DNA from: Haloferula sp. BvORR071
GTDB taxonomy: Bacteria; Verrucomicrobiota; Verrucomicrobiia; Verrucomicrobiales; Akkermansiaceae
Length of the DNA: 64,000 nucleotides
Assembly: GCF_000739615.1 (NCBI RefSeq)
Contig: NZ_BATP01000024.1
Coordinates: forward strand, 1 to 64,000
Reading direction: 5' to 3'
Position 1 is the stretch's first letter. Each line of letters starts with the position of its first letter. Positions 32,568 through 42,009 of the stretch are shown here, in pieces. The notes beneath the pieces were generated by a model. That model saw only the letters and a program-made list of their open reading frames with translations, made no database searches and was not told where the DNA came from. A program made the position numbers and the translations under genes.

Positions 32568-35500
32568 GAGAGGGCCTCGATGAGCTTCTTGCGGTCAACG
32601 CGGACGCACCAGTTGCGGATGCTGGTGACGGTGCCGCTCTGGTCGTCGTAGGCGCGTTCGACCTTGGCCTGCACGACGGTCTGGGCGTGCTGGATCATGG
32701 TCGGGAGGCGGTCTTCCGGGAAGGCCATGACGAGTTGCAGACCGAAGTTGCGAGCCAAGGCCAAGCAGGCGTCGATGCGGTCGCCGGAGAGCTTGGAGAA
32801 GGCTTCGTCCATAACCACGAGGCCGAGGTTGCGGCGGTGGTCCTTCTTGCCGAGGTCGTAGACGCGCTGGAAGGCGGCGAGCATGGCGACGAAGAAGGGC
32901 GCCTGGTTCTCACCCCCGCTCTGCTTCTTGGCGCTCTTGTTGAGCGAGATGGCGGAGCCTTCACCCTTGCCGGCGGGAGTCGCCTGGATGTCCCAGTGAT
33001 GGTAGTAGCGGTAGTCGAGTGCCTTCTGGTGGCGCGGGTCCTCTGCGTTCTCGATCGCGAACATGAGGGCCTGCTTGGCCTTCTCGATGTCTTCCTTGCC
33101 GCCGGCGGCGAAGAGTTCCATCGCGGGATTGAGGCCCTTGTCCACCAGGGTCCAGATCGCGCTGTGGGTGCGGTCGGCACGCATCGAGAGCTGGTAGCGC
33201 ATGCCGCCGATGACATGGTCCATCGCCTTGTTCAGCTCGCGTTTGGTGCGCTCGGCTTCGTCGAGCTTCTCCTTGAGCACATCGAGCACCTGGTGCTGTA
33301 GGCGATCTTCCCACTGCTTCTGGGCATCCTCGGCCTCGACGCGGTAGCGCTCGAGTTCGTGCTCTTCGAGCTCCCTACGACGGGCATCGTAGCGGGTGTT
33401 CTCGTCGTCCGCGGCATCGAAGAACTCGGCGGTGTCGGGATGCTTCTCGGCAAGGGCGTTGCGCTCGAGGTCGCGGGTGTCGCGGGCCTTCTCGGCACCG
33501 CGGCGCTGCATCTCGGCGAACTCGCGCACAGCATCGATGCGCTGCGGCCATTTCGGGAACTGCTCGCGGGCGGAGTCGATCTGAGCATCGATCTCGGCAT
33601 CGCGGATGCCGACGAGGCGCTCGCGGCTCAAGCGGCGCTCGTGAAGCGTGTTCTGCTCCTCTTCCTGCGAGATCGCGATGGCGTCCAAAGCTTCGCGCTC
33701 CTGCTGCTCGAACTTCGAGAGCGAGCCATTCAAGCGGCCGGTGCGCTCGATCACTCCTTGGAAGGTGCGGTCGAGCACACGGAGCTTCTCCACCGTGGCC
33801 TCACGCTCGGGCGTGGCCAGCAGGCGGATGGTTTCATCGAGGCCCTGCGCTTCCTTCTTGAGGCGCGGCAGGTCACGGAGGCCGGAGGTGCCGGGGGGAG
33901 GATCCGCTTCGTCGAGCTTCCACTGCTTGCCGCGATGCAGCCAAGTCTTCCAATCATCGCGGCTGCGGTTGAGGCGCGAGAGTTCGGCGCGGACGCCTTC
34001 AAGCTCCTCCTCGCGCAGTTCGCGCAGGCGACGCAGGCCTTCCTCGCCGATGGTGAACTCCTTCGAGGGCGTGAGGTGCAGGCGTAGCGGCGGATCCTTC
34101 AGCCAGCCATCCTTGGACAGCGCACGCGGATGCTTGTCGAGCTGCTGGACTTTATCCACCGCGGCAAGATCGCCGTAGAGGTGATCGAGATAAGCACGGG
34201 CGGCATCGTGCTTGGTATCGAAGAAGGATGCGACCGTGGCGCCTTTCCCCTTGCCCGGCTTCTTGAGTTCCTCCTGGTTTACCAAGGGCTCCTCGATGTG
34301 GCCGAGGCGACGCGCTTGATCCCATGCCGCAGTGAAGTCCTCCGCGAGCACCGCCTGGCGATTTGGCCCCATCAGGGCTTCCAACAGCGGCCACCATGGC
34401 TCGGCGTCCGGCTTCACTTCTACCACTCGGCCGAGTGCCACCGCCTTCTGACCGCGCGAGCGCAGGGCATCCAAGAGCGGCGAGGCCGTGGTGCTACCCT
34501 TGTTCGCCAGATCGTCGAGCTCACGCTTCAGCCGGGACTCGCGGGCTTCCTGGTCCTTGAGCTTCTCCTCTACCGGGCGAAGTTGCTCTTCACCCTCGCC
34601 GACGAGGATCTGATAGATCCGGGCCATGCGGCTGGCGGAATCGAGTGCAGGCGCTTCATCCGCGCCTTGCATCTCCTTCAGCCAGCCGGCGGCTTGCTCG
34701 GGCTCCTCAAGGCCGAGTTCTTCGGCGTGCTTGAGCCAGTTCTTCCAGTGCTGGGTCTTGTCGTGGAGAAACTGGCGCGCGGTCTTCGCAGCTTCGCGGA
34801 GTTGATCGATCTCCTTGCCGACTTCCTCACGGCGGGCACGGCCTTGGGCAAGGTGGGCGATCTGCGAATCGTTGCCCGCGACCAAGCGCACAGCATCGAG
34901 CTGCTGCTGCAGGTCGTTGCGCTCGGCGATCGCCGCTTCGTAGTCGGCGCGCTGCTCCTCATTCTGGCGGCGCAGCTGGTCGAGTTTGGTTTGGCGGGCA
35001 TCCAGCACCTCCTTCTTCTCCTCGTGAACCAAGGCATCGCGAAGGTGGCCGAACAGAGCGGCTTCACGCGAGGCCGCGAGATAAGCGGCATGCTGATCGC
35101 AGATGCGCACCAAGCGCTGGTGCTGGTCGTGCATCGTATCGAGGCGATCCTTGGCGCGGCGATGAGCGTCCACGCTGGCACGCACCGCCTTCACGTCCGG
35201 CAGGCCCGGCTCTAACAAATAGTCGCGGATGAACTTCTCGAAGCTCTCGACCGGCTGGAAGGCCATCGAGTTCGGCAGGGTCTTGTTCATCTGGACCCGG
35301 TCGAAACCGAGGTGGCTGCGCGAGGCCATCTCCTCCAGGTAGGTCGCCTGGCGGTCCCAGACATCGCCCTCCAGATCGCGGCGGACATGGACGCGGAATT
35401 CGTCCTCGGAAAGAAAGGCCATCGCATCGTCCAGCAACTGCGGCGCGAGGAAGTCTTCCTGCTGCAAGCGGCCCGGCACGCAGAACCACAGCGTGCGCGG

Positions 35501-35884
35501 CTTGGCGGTGGGACCTTCGTATTCGATCCGCGCGCCCCAAGTCTCACGCCGCGGCTCGTCTTCACCGGCCGTGGCCGGCCACGAGAACTCAAGAGCCGCC
35601 AAGGTCACGCCGCTGGGACGCAGAAAGCGCTCCTGGCCATCCTTGCCCACGGTGTTCGTATCACAAAGGCAGTAGCCGCGCAGGGTGCGACCACTGCCGG
35701 CACCGGCCGCGGCCTTGTTGAAACGGCTGAGCGATTCGCCCAGCATCACGAACTGCAAGAGGTCGAGCAGCGCGCTCTTCCCCGAGCCATTCGCGCCGGT
35801 GATCAGCGAGAGCCCGGAGACATCAATGAAGTCCCGGTAGCCATACCAGTTGATGGCGATGATGCGACTGAGGTGAACACGCAT
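32564..35884 (-). CDS. jetC: Wadjet defence system component JetC (SMC/MukB-like ATPase)
   Basis: 1106 residues from ATG 35884. JetC is the SMC-type motor that loads on and extrudes DNA loops. Seen: N-terminal P-loop LITGANGSGKSALLDLLQFV (Walker A about residues 29-38), a long coiled coil with a central hinge region (about 220-900), the ABC signature-like QSGGENQAPFF (about 980-990) and Walker B LGLVVMDEAFSKL (about 1016-1028). The head is split by the coiled coil as in MukB. ATG 35884 is preferred over an upstream ATG because it gives the typical MRVHLSRIIAINW start. Only 8 bases separate it from jetB. Confidence 0.93.
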   Translation of the reverse strand: MRVHLSRIIAINWYGYRDFIDVSGLSLITGANGSGKSALLDLLQFVMLGESLSRFNKAAAGAGSGRTLRGYCLCDTNTVGKDGQERFLRPSGVTLAALEFSWPATAGEDEPRRETWGARIEYEGPTAKPRTLWFCVPGRLQQEDFLAPQLLDDAMAFLSEDEFRVHVRRDLEGDVWDRQATYLEEMASRSHLGFDRVQMNKTLPNSMAFQPVESFEKFIRDYLLEPGLPDVKAVRASVDAHRRAKDRLDTMHDQHQRLVRICDQHAAYLAASREAALFGHLRDALVHEEKKEVLDARQTKLDQLRRQNEEQRADYEAAIAERNDLQQQLDAVRLVAGNDSQIAHLAQGRARREEVGKEIDQLREAAKTARQFLHDKTQHWKNWLKHAEELGLEEPEQAAGWLKEMQGADEAPALDSASRMARIYQILVGEGEEQLRPVEEKLKDQEARESRLKRELDDLANKGSTTASPLLDALRSRGQKAVALGRVVEVKPDAEPWWPLLEALMGPNRQAVLAEDFTAAWDQARRLGHIEEPLVNQEELKKPGKGKGATVASFFDTKHDAARAYLDHLYGDLAAVDKVQQLDKHPRALSKDGWLKDPPLRLHLTPSKEFTIGEEGLRRLRELREEELEGVRAELSRLNRSRDDWKTWLHRGKQWKLDEADPPPGTSGLRDLPRLKKEAQGLDETIRLLATPEREATVEKLRVLDRTFQGVIERTGRLNGSLSKFEQQEREALDAIAISQEEEQNTLHERRLSRERLVGIRDAEIDAQIDSAREQFPKWPQRIDAVREFAEMQRRGAEKARDTRDLERNALAEKHPDTAEFFDAADDENTRYDARRRELEEHELERYRVEAEDAQKQWEDRLQHQVLDVLKEKLDEAERTKRELNKAMDHVIGGMRYQLSMRADRTHSAIWTLVDKGLNPAMELFAAGGKEDIEKAKQALMFAIENAEDPRHQKALDYRYYHHWDIQATPAGKGEGSAISLNKSAKKQSGGENQAPFFVAMLAAFQRVYDLGKKDHRRNLGLVVMDEAFSKLSGDRIDACLALARNFGLQLVMAFPEDRLPTMIQHAQTVVQAKVERAYDDQSGTVTSIRNWCVRVDRKKLIEALS

Positions 35885-35892
35885 GATGGGAC

Positions 35893-36525
35893 TCAGGCGG
35901 AAGCTTCCGCGGCAGGCTGGGGCTGATAGAGGGCGGTGCGAGCGCTCCAAGCTTCGATCGAGTCGAAGGGAATGGTCCGCGCGAGGCTGGGCAGGATTTC
36001 GATCAAGGTCTCACCGATGGGGGCATTCGGATCCGGCCGCGTGGTGCGAACCAGACGATGACGCTTCATGCGGGCGAGCATATTCTCCACGTGGGTCTTC
36101 TCCGGCGGCTCGATGTTCTCGAAGGTCGATTTGAAGCGCTGCCAGAGGTCATCCACGGTGATGATCACCGACTGCTCCGCGCGGCTGGTGCGGTGGTCAT
36201 CCCAAGCGCGCCACAGGACCAGGAGCAGCAGAGTCTCGTCCTTGGTGAACTGCGCGAGCAGCAAGCAGGCCTCCGGTCGCGGGCGAGCCTGAAGGAGATA
36301 GAAGTCATCATCGACGATCAGCTCCAAGCCGAGCGGCGCGAGGTAGTCCTTGAGGTGCTCCTGGTAGTGATCGCGGGCCAGCAGGAAGAGATCGCGGCCA
36401 CTACCATCCGTGCCGAGCAAAGTGCCACGGCCTAACAACTCCGCCAGGATCTCGCGCAACGGGGCGCGGTCGCTATCGGGAACATCCGGCCAGAAGCGCG
36501 GCCAAAAGGGATCGGTATCGCTCAT
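35893..36525 (-). CDS. jetB: Wadjet defence system component JetB (MukE-like, DUF4194)
   Basis: 210 residues. JetB is the small KITE-like subunit that binds the kleisin JetA and the JetC head. The sequence has the expected two winged-helix-like helical blocks: LREILAELLGRGTLLGTDGSG, the DUF4194-like LLLLVLWRAWDDHRTS and VDDLWQRFKSTFENIEPPEKTHVENMLARM. It lies 7 bases after jetA. Position between A and C and its size fit JetB; the sequence alone would be a less certain call. Confidence 0.85.
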   Translation of the reverse strand: MSDTDPFWPRFWPDVPDSDRAPLREILAELLGRGTLLGTDGSGRDLFLLARDHYQEHLKDYLAPLGLELIVDDDFYLLQARPRPEACLLLAQFTKDETLLLLVLWRAWDDHRTSRAEQSVIITVDDLWQRFKSTFENIEPPEKTHVENMLARMKRHRLVRTTRPDPNAPIGETLIEILPSLARTIPFDSIEAWSARTALYQPQPAAEASA

Positions 36526-36532
36526 ACTTGGC

Positions 36533-38014
36533 TCAGGCTTGGCGGGTCAGGGTGAAGCGTTCGATGGTCCAGTCCCCGGCCTGCTCGTCCATGGGGATGT
36601 TCTCGGGATGCAAGCCGTCGACACGGCGCGGGCCATCGGCGGCCCAGCGCAGCACGCGGCCATCCGCCATGGTGGCGTGGTCATAGGCGGCGGTCGCGAG
36701 CAGATCGAGCACGTCATCGATGCTCGCGGACTCGATTGTTTCCGTGCCGATGCTGGCGGCCACGCCATCGAGCAGGCGGGCGACGAGACGCGCGGCGCGT
36801 TGCGGCGTGAGGGCGAGGCGCTGGCGTTCCTTCAGCGCCTCCAGCGTGTCGTCCTCATCCTCGCGCGGGCCACCATCCACACCGAAGGAAAGATCTGCCG
36901 CGGCGCGAACCCGGCGAGTGCGCGCCAGCGATTCGACACCATAGAAGCAGCGCATCTCCGGCACCATCGGAGTAAAGTCCGGCGGCACATCCCGAAAGCC
37001 GGAGAGCTTGGTCCCGGCGTGGGCTGCATTAATCGCGTCGCAGTAGGCCTTCACGATCTCCGGACGACGGCCGCGCAGCTCGGTCTGGTAGTTGTAGCGC
37101 TGCTGCGACAGGCGGTTGAAGCTCGCCATCCGCGCATCGATCGCATCCGCGACCAGGCGGATCGAAGCGAGGCGGCGCTCGAGATCGCGCAGAGCCCGTT
37201 CACCACGCGAATAAGCTTCATCCGGTTGCCAGCCGTAATGAGCAGCAAGGCCTTCAGCGAGACGCTCTTTCACCAGCGGCTGGTCGCGGGCGTCGCCGAC
37301 CTTGGTGCGGATCGCTTGCAAGCGCGGCAGCAGGCCGTTTCTACGGAGAGCATCGTAGCAGACCATGTGCTGGCCGGAGCCGAATTCCGCATAGAGCAGG
37401 CGCAGGGTCTCCGCCGGGGACTCACTGGCGCGCTGGCGTTGATCGAAGACCGAGATCAGCTTCTCCACCCCGTGGAGCTGGATCACCGCGTTCTCCAGAC
37501 GCGAGTTGAGATCGGTGACTACCGCCCGGAGTTCGTCCGGCTCACGGAAGTATGGATCCAGCACCTCCGGGCGCTCCAAGGTTTCGCAGACGCCTCTAAC
37601 CGTATCCGCGAAAGTGGTCAGCTCCGCGATTTCGTCCTCGGCGAGTTCGCGAAGGAGCCGCAGCAGGGGCCGAAGGCCGGGCGAGACCAGCGACCAGCGC
37701 TCGTGCAGGCCGAGTTGCTGGTCCTCCAGCCAACCGGAATCGCAGAGGCGGTTGAAAAGCTGGCCAGCCTTCTGGCGGGCATCGCGCAGGGACGCGCCTT
37801 CGTCTTCTCCGAGCGGGATGTCCGGGTGGGAGGCGAGGGTCTCGCGGACCAGGGCAATAGCGTCTGCATGCGGAATTCGCCCCGCGTCACCCGCCGCATC
37901 CGCGATCCGGTCCGCGCAGTCGATATAGATCGCCGCCGAGGGGCGCGACAGCGGCCGGAAGAAGTCCCGGGAAACGGAACCGAGCAGGCGGCGGCTGAGA
38001 GGGTCGAGATCCAT
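36533..38014 (-). CDS. jetA: Wadjet defence system component JetA (kleisin-like)
   Basis: 493 residues from ATG 38014 (MDLDPLSRRLLGSVSRDFFRPL). JetA is the MukF-like kleisin that bridges JetC heads. Helical throughout: an N-terminal winged-helix block (SRPSAAIYIDCADRIADAAG) and a long helical middle (for example DLNSRLENAVIQLHGVEKLISVFDQRQR, about 160-190). The C-terminal winged helix includes SIDDVLDLLATAAYDHATMADG. The N-terminus looks more like the JetA of type II Wadjets (VPENFF-type) than the DUF3375 form of type I; this is from memory and untested. It is the first gene of a minus-strand operon with a 205-base divergent intergenic region before it. Confidence 0.82.
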   Translation of the reverse strand: MDLDPLSRRLLGSVSRDFFRPLSRPSAAIYIDCADRIADAAGDAGRIPHADAIALVRETLASHPDIPLGEDEGASLRDARQKAGQLFNRLCDSGWLEDQQLGLHERWSLVSPGLRPLLRLLRELAEDEIAELTTFADTVRGVCETLERPEVLDPYFREPDELRAVVTDLNSRLENAVIQLHGVEKLISVFDQRQRASESPAETLRLLYAEFGSGQHMVCYDALRRNGLLPRLQAIRTKVGDARDQPLVKERLAEGLAAHYGWQPDEAYSRGERALRDLERRLASIRLVADAIDARMASFNRLSQQRYNYQTELRGRRPEIVKAYCDAINAAHAGTKLSGFRDVPPDFTPMVPEMRCFYGVESLARTRRVRAAADLSFGVDGGPREDEDDTLEALKERQRLALTPQRAARLVARLLDGVAASIGTETIESASIDDVLDLLATAAYDHATMADGRVLRWAADGPRRVDGLHPENIPMDEQAGDWTIERFTLTRQA

Positions 38015-38218
38015 CGGAAGGGAGCGGGCGGCGACGCTACCGGATCGGGGCCGGGTGCCAAGCTCCGTTGGAAAACAGGCGGCGGTTGCCACGCAAGGAT
38101 TTGACATCCAAGCAAGCGCGTTTACCGCAGCTCGCCTGCTCCCGGACCACCACCAGAAGGCCCAACCGCACTCTTGGCACTTGGCACCATTCCTCTGGAA
38201 CTTCAAACTCCTCCCCCC

Positions 38219-38470
38219 ATGCCCGACGCCGACCCGCGATTCAACGAGTTCATCATCCTGCAGGCGCAGAACGCCGGGCTTTTCCTCGGCCAGATCCCCC
38301 ACCCCGCCACCGGCGAAGCGTCAGTCAACCTGCGCGCCGCCAAGTCCGTGATGGACTCGCTGGAGATGCTGGTGGCCAAAACCGAGGGCAACCTGACCGA
38401 GATCGAGGAAAAACTTCTCACGACGGCTCTTGCCAACCTGCGCCCCTTATATGAGAAAGCGGCAGGGTAA
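38219..38470 (+). CDS. DUF1844-domain small protein
   Basis: 83 residues from ATG 38219. FNEFIILQAQNAGLFLGQIP at the N-terminus and the helix AKSVMDSLEMLVAKTEGNL then LTTALANLRPLY are the DUF1844 pattern (small helical proteins common in Planctomycetes, Verrucomicrobia and Myxococcota). It is upstream of kdsA by 40 bases, probably in the same unit. Function unknown. Confidence 0.8.
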   Translation: MPDADPRFNEFIILQAQNAGLFLGQIPHPATGEASVNLRAAKSVMDSLEMLVAKTEGNLTEIEEKLLTTALANLRPLYEKAAG

Positions 38471-38510
38471 ACGGTCGTTTGGATTATTTCCGCCTCCTTA
38501 AGCTTCAATC

Positions 38511-39335
38511 ATGTCCTTTGAACCCTTCCAAATCGGCAGTGTCCCCGTCGGGGGGCCTGCGCCGTTTTTCATCCTCGGTCCCTGTGCGCTGGAGTCCGAA
38601 GCCTTCGCGTGGGAAATGGCCCGCTCGATCGACGAGATCGCGAAGAAAACCGGGATCCACTACATTTTCAAAGCGTCCTACGATAAGGCGAACCGGACCT
38701 CGGTAAGCTCTTTCCGCGGCCCGGGCGTCGCCGATGGCTGCCGGATCCTCGGCGAGATCGGCAAGGCGCTGGGCGTGCCGGTGACCACCGACATCCACAC
38801 CGCGCAGGACGCGGAGATCGCCGCCGAGCACATCGACCTGCTGCAGATCCCGGCCTTCCTGTGCCGCCAGACGGACCTGCTGGAAGCCGCGGCCAAGACC
38901 GGCCGGGCGGTGAATGTGAAGAAGGGCCAGTTCCTCGCGCCGTGGGACACGGTGAACATCGCCGACAAGCTGCGCGCCTTCGGCTGCCGGGATTTCCTGC
39001 TCACCGAGCGCGGCACCACCTTCGGCTACAACAATCTGGTGGCCGACATGCGTTCGCTCTACTGGATGCGCAAGGAAGGCCTGCCGGTGATCTTCGATGC
39101 CACCCACTCGGTGCAACGGCCCGGCGGGCTCGGCGGCACGACCGGTGGTGACGGTGAGCTCGCGCCGGTGCTGGCCCGCGCCGCGATCGCGACCGGGGTG
39201 GACGGGGTTTTCCTCGAGACTCACTCGGACCCTGCGAATGCTTTTTCCGATGGACCCAACCAAATCCCCCTCGAATTTCTTGAGGATCTTCTCGTCCGAC
39301 TGGTGGCCATCCATCACGCCGCCCATGGTGCCTGA
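38511..39335 (+). CDS. kdsA: 3-deoxy-8-phosphooctulonate synthase (KDO-8-P synthase)
   Basis: 274 residues. KdsA condenses arabinose-5-phosphate with phosphoenolpyruvate to KDO-8-P, the first step to the KDO of inner-core lipopolysaccharide. Seen: FILGPCALES near the start, the substrate motif FKASYDKANRTSVSSFRGPG, TTDIHTAQDAE, QIPAFLCRQTDLLEA, NVKKGQFLAPWD and DATHSVQRPGG, the last with the expected acidic and His residues for the catalytic site. Length matches the family (about 280). It is in front of the LptA-like and lptB genes, so this is a lipopolysaccharide synthesis and export operon. Confidence 0.95.
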   Translation: MSFEPFQIGSVPVGGPAPFFILGPCALESEAFAWEMARSIDEIAKKTGIHYIFKASYDKANRTSVSSFRGPGVADGCRILGEIGKALGVPVTTDIHTAQDAEIAAEHIDLLQIPAFLCRQTDLLEAAAKTGRAVNVKKGQFLAPWDTVNIADKLRAFGCRDFLLTERGTTFGYNNLVADMRSLYWMRKEGLPVIFDATHSVQRPGGLGGTTGGDGELAPVLARAAIATGVDGVFLETHSDPANAFSDGPNQIPLEFLEDLLVRLVAIHHAAHGA

Positions 39336-39369
39336 TTGACCCGAAGTCCTCCCGGAATCACCTCTCACC

Positions 39370-41178
39370 ATGTCCGCACCTCGTCGCCACCGCTGTTTTG
39401 CCAACGGTCTCCTGACCCGGAGTCTCATCTGCGCGACCTCGCTGGTGATGGCTGTGGCACAGGCCCAGAATCCGCCGCCCACCGCGAAGGAGGAGGAGGA
39501 GCCGGAGGACGACAGCACCGGCGGGCTGCTCTCGGGGAACGACCTCTTCCCTGACAACAGCGTCCTCAAGCACGTAATCCTGCCCACTTACGACGAGAAG
39601 CTGCATCTCACCAATACGCTGAGCGCGGAGGAGATGACGATCGTCACCAAGACGAACATCGAGGCCAGGAACCTCAAGATCGACTTCTATGGTGATGACC
39701 GCAGCCCACGCGGTTCGATCTCGCTGAAGAAGTCCTTCTTCGACGCGACCAAGAAGCTGCTGACCACCCAGGAGCCAGTGTCCTTCGTCTCGGATGAGAT
39801 GAACGTGGACGGTAGCAGCATGACCTTCGACACCGAAAGCAACCGCGGTTTTCTTTTCGGCCCGGTGACTGCCGTGTCCAAGAAGGCAACGCACGAGACG
39901 ACCCAGAATGCCCCCGCTGGCCAGAAGGGCACGGAGGGGAAGGCCGCCGCCGCGACGGATACCGGAAAAGAGTCGGCGGCTCCGGCGCAGGCTCAGGCTG
40001 AGGGAGCTTCTCCCGCTCCGATCCTAGTGAAGCCCAAGGTGGATCCCCTCGCTGGACTCACCACTGAAGAGAAAATCGCGGCGATGACCCTGAGTGCGGA
40101 TCGCCTCCAACAAATCAAGGCCGAGGCCGCAAGCCGGGCACCTCAAATCGAGGCCGCACGCGCTGCGGCCGACAACGTCCTGGCCGAGAGCCGGGACAGA
40201 TCCGAAGGAGCAAGAATCGACATGAACAGCTTTTTCACAGCCGCAGCGCTGACGATGCTCGCCGTAGATGCAGCCGAGCCACCCACCGACCCGGTACCGC
40301 GCCCAGTGATGGAGGCACCAAAAGAGGGCACCCAGAAGACCACGATCACCTCGGACGGCGGGATGTTCATCGACAATACCCAAGGGCTGACGGTCTTCTT
40401 GAAGAATGTGAAGGTTGTAAACCCCGAGTTCACCCTGACCGCCCAAAAGGAAGTTCAGGCCTTCATGACGGTCGATCCCGCTTCCGGCAAATCCGAGGCA
40501 GAACAGCGGGAGGAATGGAACAAGAAGGTCGCCGAAAAACAAGCTGCGCGGGCCGCCAAGGCGGAAGCAGAAAAGAATGGCACGGCCCCGCCTGACGCCA
40601 AGGAAGGCGAACTTCCCGCGCCGCCGGAAGAAGCAGTGAAGCCTATCAAGCCAGAGCTTACTCCCGAGCAGGCGCAGAAGCAGCAGGAGAAGCTGGAAGA
40701 GGCGCGGAAGAAGAAGCAAGCCGCGGGAGGAGCGACCGGCGACGTGAAGCGCCTGATCGCCTCTGGCACGGTGCTGATCGACTACCAGCCCAAGCCTGAA
40801 GAAGGCGAGGCGAAGAAGGATCCGGTAAAAGCCGCCGCCCACCTCGTGATTTACGATCTCGAGAAGGAGGAGATCCTCCTGCAGGGCGGGTCCCCTTGGG
40901 TCATGATCGGCACCAATCTGGCCGCCGTGAACGGCAATGATTCCTACATCCAGGTGACCCTGAAAGACGGCCGGCCGATCTATGCCGTGACCAAGGGCGG
41001 CTCGATCAAGGCCGAGCTGGAGCTGGACGACATGAAGGAGAAGGACAAGCCCAAGGAGGGCGACAAAGCCAAGACCGGGGAAAACAAGCCCGCCGCTGGC
41101 AACAACAACAAGCCCGCCGCTGGCAACAATGGCCCGAAGCCACCTGCCCACACCGGTGCCAAACCGAATAATCGCTGA
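39370..41178 (+). CDS. LptA/LptC-like (OstA-type) lipopolysaccharide-transport protein, long and low-complexity
   Basis: 602 residues. The signal peptide (RSLICATSLVMAVAQAQ region) lies about 30 residues in. Two beta-jellyroll-like parts are visible: LHLTNTLSAEEMTIVTKTNIEARNLKI with FVSDEMNVDGSSMTFDTES (about 70-165), and DVKRLIASGTVLIDYQPKP with EEILLQGGSPWVMIG (about 455-535). Both resemble OstA/LptA-like strands. In between, and at the C-terminus, lie Lys/Glu/Ala/Pro-rich low-complexity stretches. The gene sits between kdsA and lptB, where lptC and lptA lie in other genomes, so it probably carries the periplasmic bridge role of LptC/LptA in one chain. Much longer than LptA (about 185), so the call is by context. 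Confidence 0.6.
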   Translation: MSAPRRHRCFANGLLTRSLICATSLVMAVAQAQNPPPTAKEEEEPEDDSTGGLLSGNDLFPDNSVLKHVILPTYDEKLHLTNTLSAEEMTIVTKTNIEARNLKIDFYGDDRSPRGSISLKKSFFDATKKLLTTQEPVSFVSDEMNVDGSSMTFDTESNRGFLFGPVTAVSKKATHETTQNAPAGQKGTEGKAAAATDTGKESAAPAQAQAEGASPAPILVKPKVDPLAGLTTEEKIAAMTLSADRLQQIKAEAASRAPQIEAARAAADNVLAESRDRSEGARIDMNSFFTAAALTMLAVDAAEPPTDPVPRPVMEAPKEGTQKTTITSDGGMFIDNTQGLTVFLKNVKVVNPEFTLTAQKEVQAFMTVDPASGKSEAEQREEWNKKVAEKQAARAAKAEAEKNGTAPPDAKEGELPAPPEEAVKPIKPELTPEQAQKQQEKLEEARKKKQAAGGATGDVKRLIASGTVLIDYQPKPEEGEAKKDPVKAAAHLVIYDLEKEEILLQGGSPWVMIGTNLAAVNGNDSYIQVTLKDGRPIYAVTKGGSIKAELELDDMKEKDKPKEGDKAKTGENKPAAGNNNKPAAGNNGPKPPAHTGAKPNNR

Positions 41179-41180
41179 AG

Positions 41181-41939
41181 ATGCCTTCCTCCCCGTCTCC
41201 CTCGAACGGCCAAGCCCTCCTCACAGCCACCGGACTCCGCAAGTGCTACGCTGGCCGCGCCGTCGTGGATGGCGTGAGTATCGGTGTCTCTCCCGGTGAA
41301 ATCGTTGGCCTGTTAGGTCCGAACGGCGCAGGCAAGACGACCTCCTTCTACATGATCGCCGGCTTGGTGCCGCCAGATGCCGGCAGCGTTCATTTCAACG
41401 GCAATGACATCTCGCGCATGCCGATGCACCGCCGTGCGCGCCTCGGCCTCGGCTACCTGCCGCAGGAAGAATCCGTCTTCCGCAAGCTAACCGCCCTGGA
41501 GAATCTGCTGGCCGTGCTGGAGACCCGCCCGGGTCTTTCCAAAAAGGAGCGCATCGCACGGGCCGAGGATTTGTTAGAGCGCTTCAAGATCACGCGGGTG
41601 CGGAACTCCGAAGCGATCGCACTGTCCGGTGGTGAAAAGCGCCGCTTGGCCATCGCCCGCGCACTCTGCACCGAGCCGCGCTTGCTGATGCTCGACGAGC
41701 CCTTCGCCGGCATCGACCCGATCGCGGTGGAAGACATCAAGGCCATCGTCCGCGAACTGCGCGAACGCGACGGACTGGCGATCCTGATCACCGACCACTC
41801 GGTGCGCGAGACGCTCTCGATCGTAGACCGCGCCTTCCTGATTCACGACGGACGCGTGATCCTCGAAGGAGCTTCGGAAGTGCTGGTGAATGATCCCATG
41901 GCCCGGAAGCACTACCTTGGCGAAGACTTCAGGATGTAA
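41181..41939 (+). CDS. lptB: LPS export ABC transporter ATP-binding protein LptB
   Basis: 252 residues. LptB powers extraction of LPS from the inner membrane with LptF and LptG. Seen: Walker A GPNGAGKTTSFYMIAGL, Q-loop GYLPQEESVFRKLTALENLLAVLE (the LptB-type Q-loop), signature LSGGEKRRLAIARAL, Walker B LLMLDEPFAGIDPIAVEDIK and the H-loop ITDHSVRETL. The GIDP after Walker B and FRKL are typical LptB rather than generic ABC. It starts 2 bases after the LptA-like stop. LptF/G are not in the window. Confidence 0.93.
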   Translation: MPSSPSPSNGQALLTATGLRKCYAGRAVVDGVSIGVSPGEIVGLLGPNGAGKTTSFYMIAGLVPPDAGSVHFNGNDISRMPMHRRARLGLGYLPQEESVFRKLTALENLLAVLETRPGLSKKERIARAEDLLERFKITRVRNSEAIALSGGEKRRLAIARALCTEPRLLMLDEPFAGIDPIAVEDIKAIVRELRERDGLAILITDHSVRETLSIVDRAFLIHDGRVILEGASEVLVNDPMARKHYLGEDFRM

Positions 41940-42009
41940 GTGTGCTCAGGCATCAGGACCTGCGCAAATCAGGCCAAGGCCTAGTCTTCCAGGCAGCTCC
42001 TACCAGTGC

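Noticed and set aside
34130-35215. Plus-strand frame opposite jetC
   Set aside because: Shadow of a real SMC coiled coil; composition is biased and there are no motifs.
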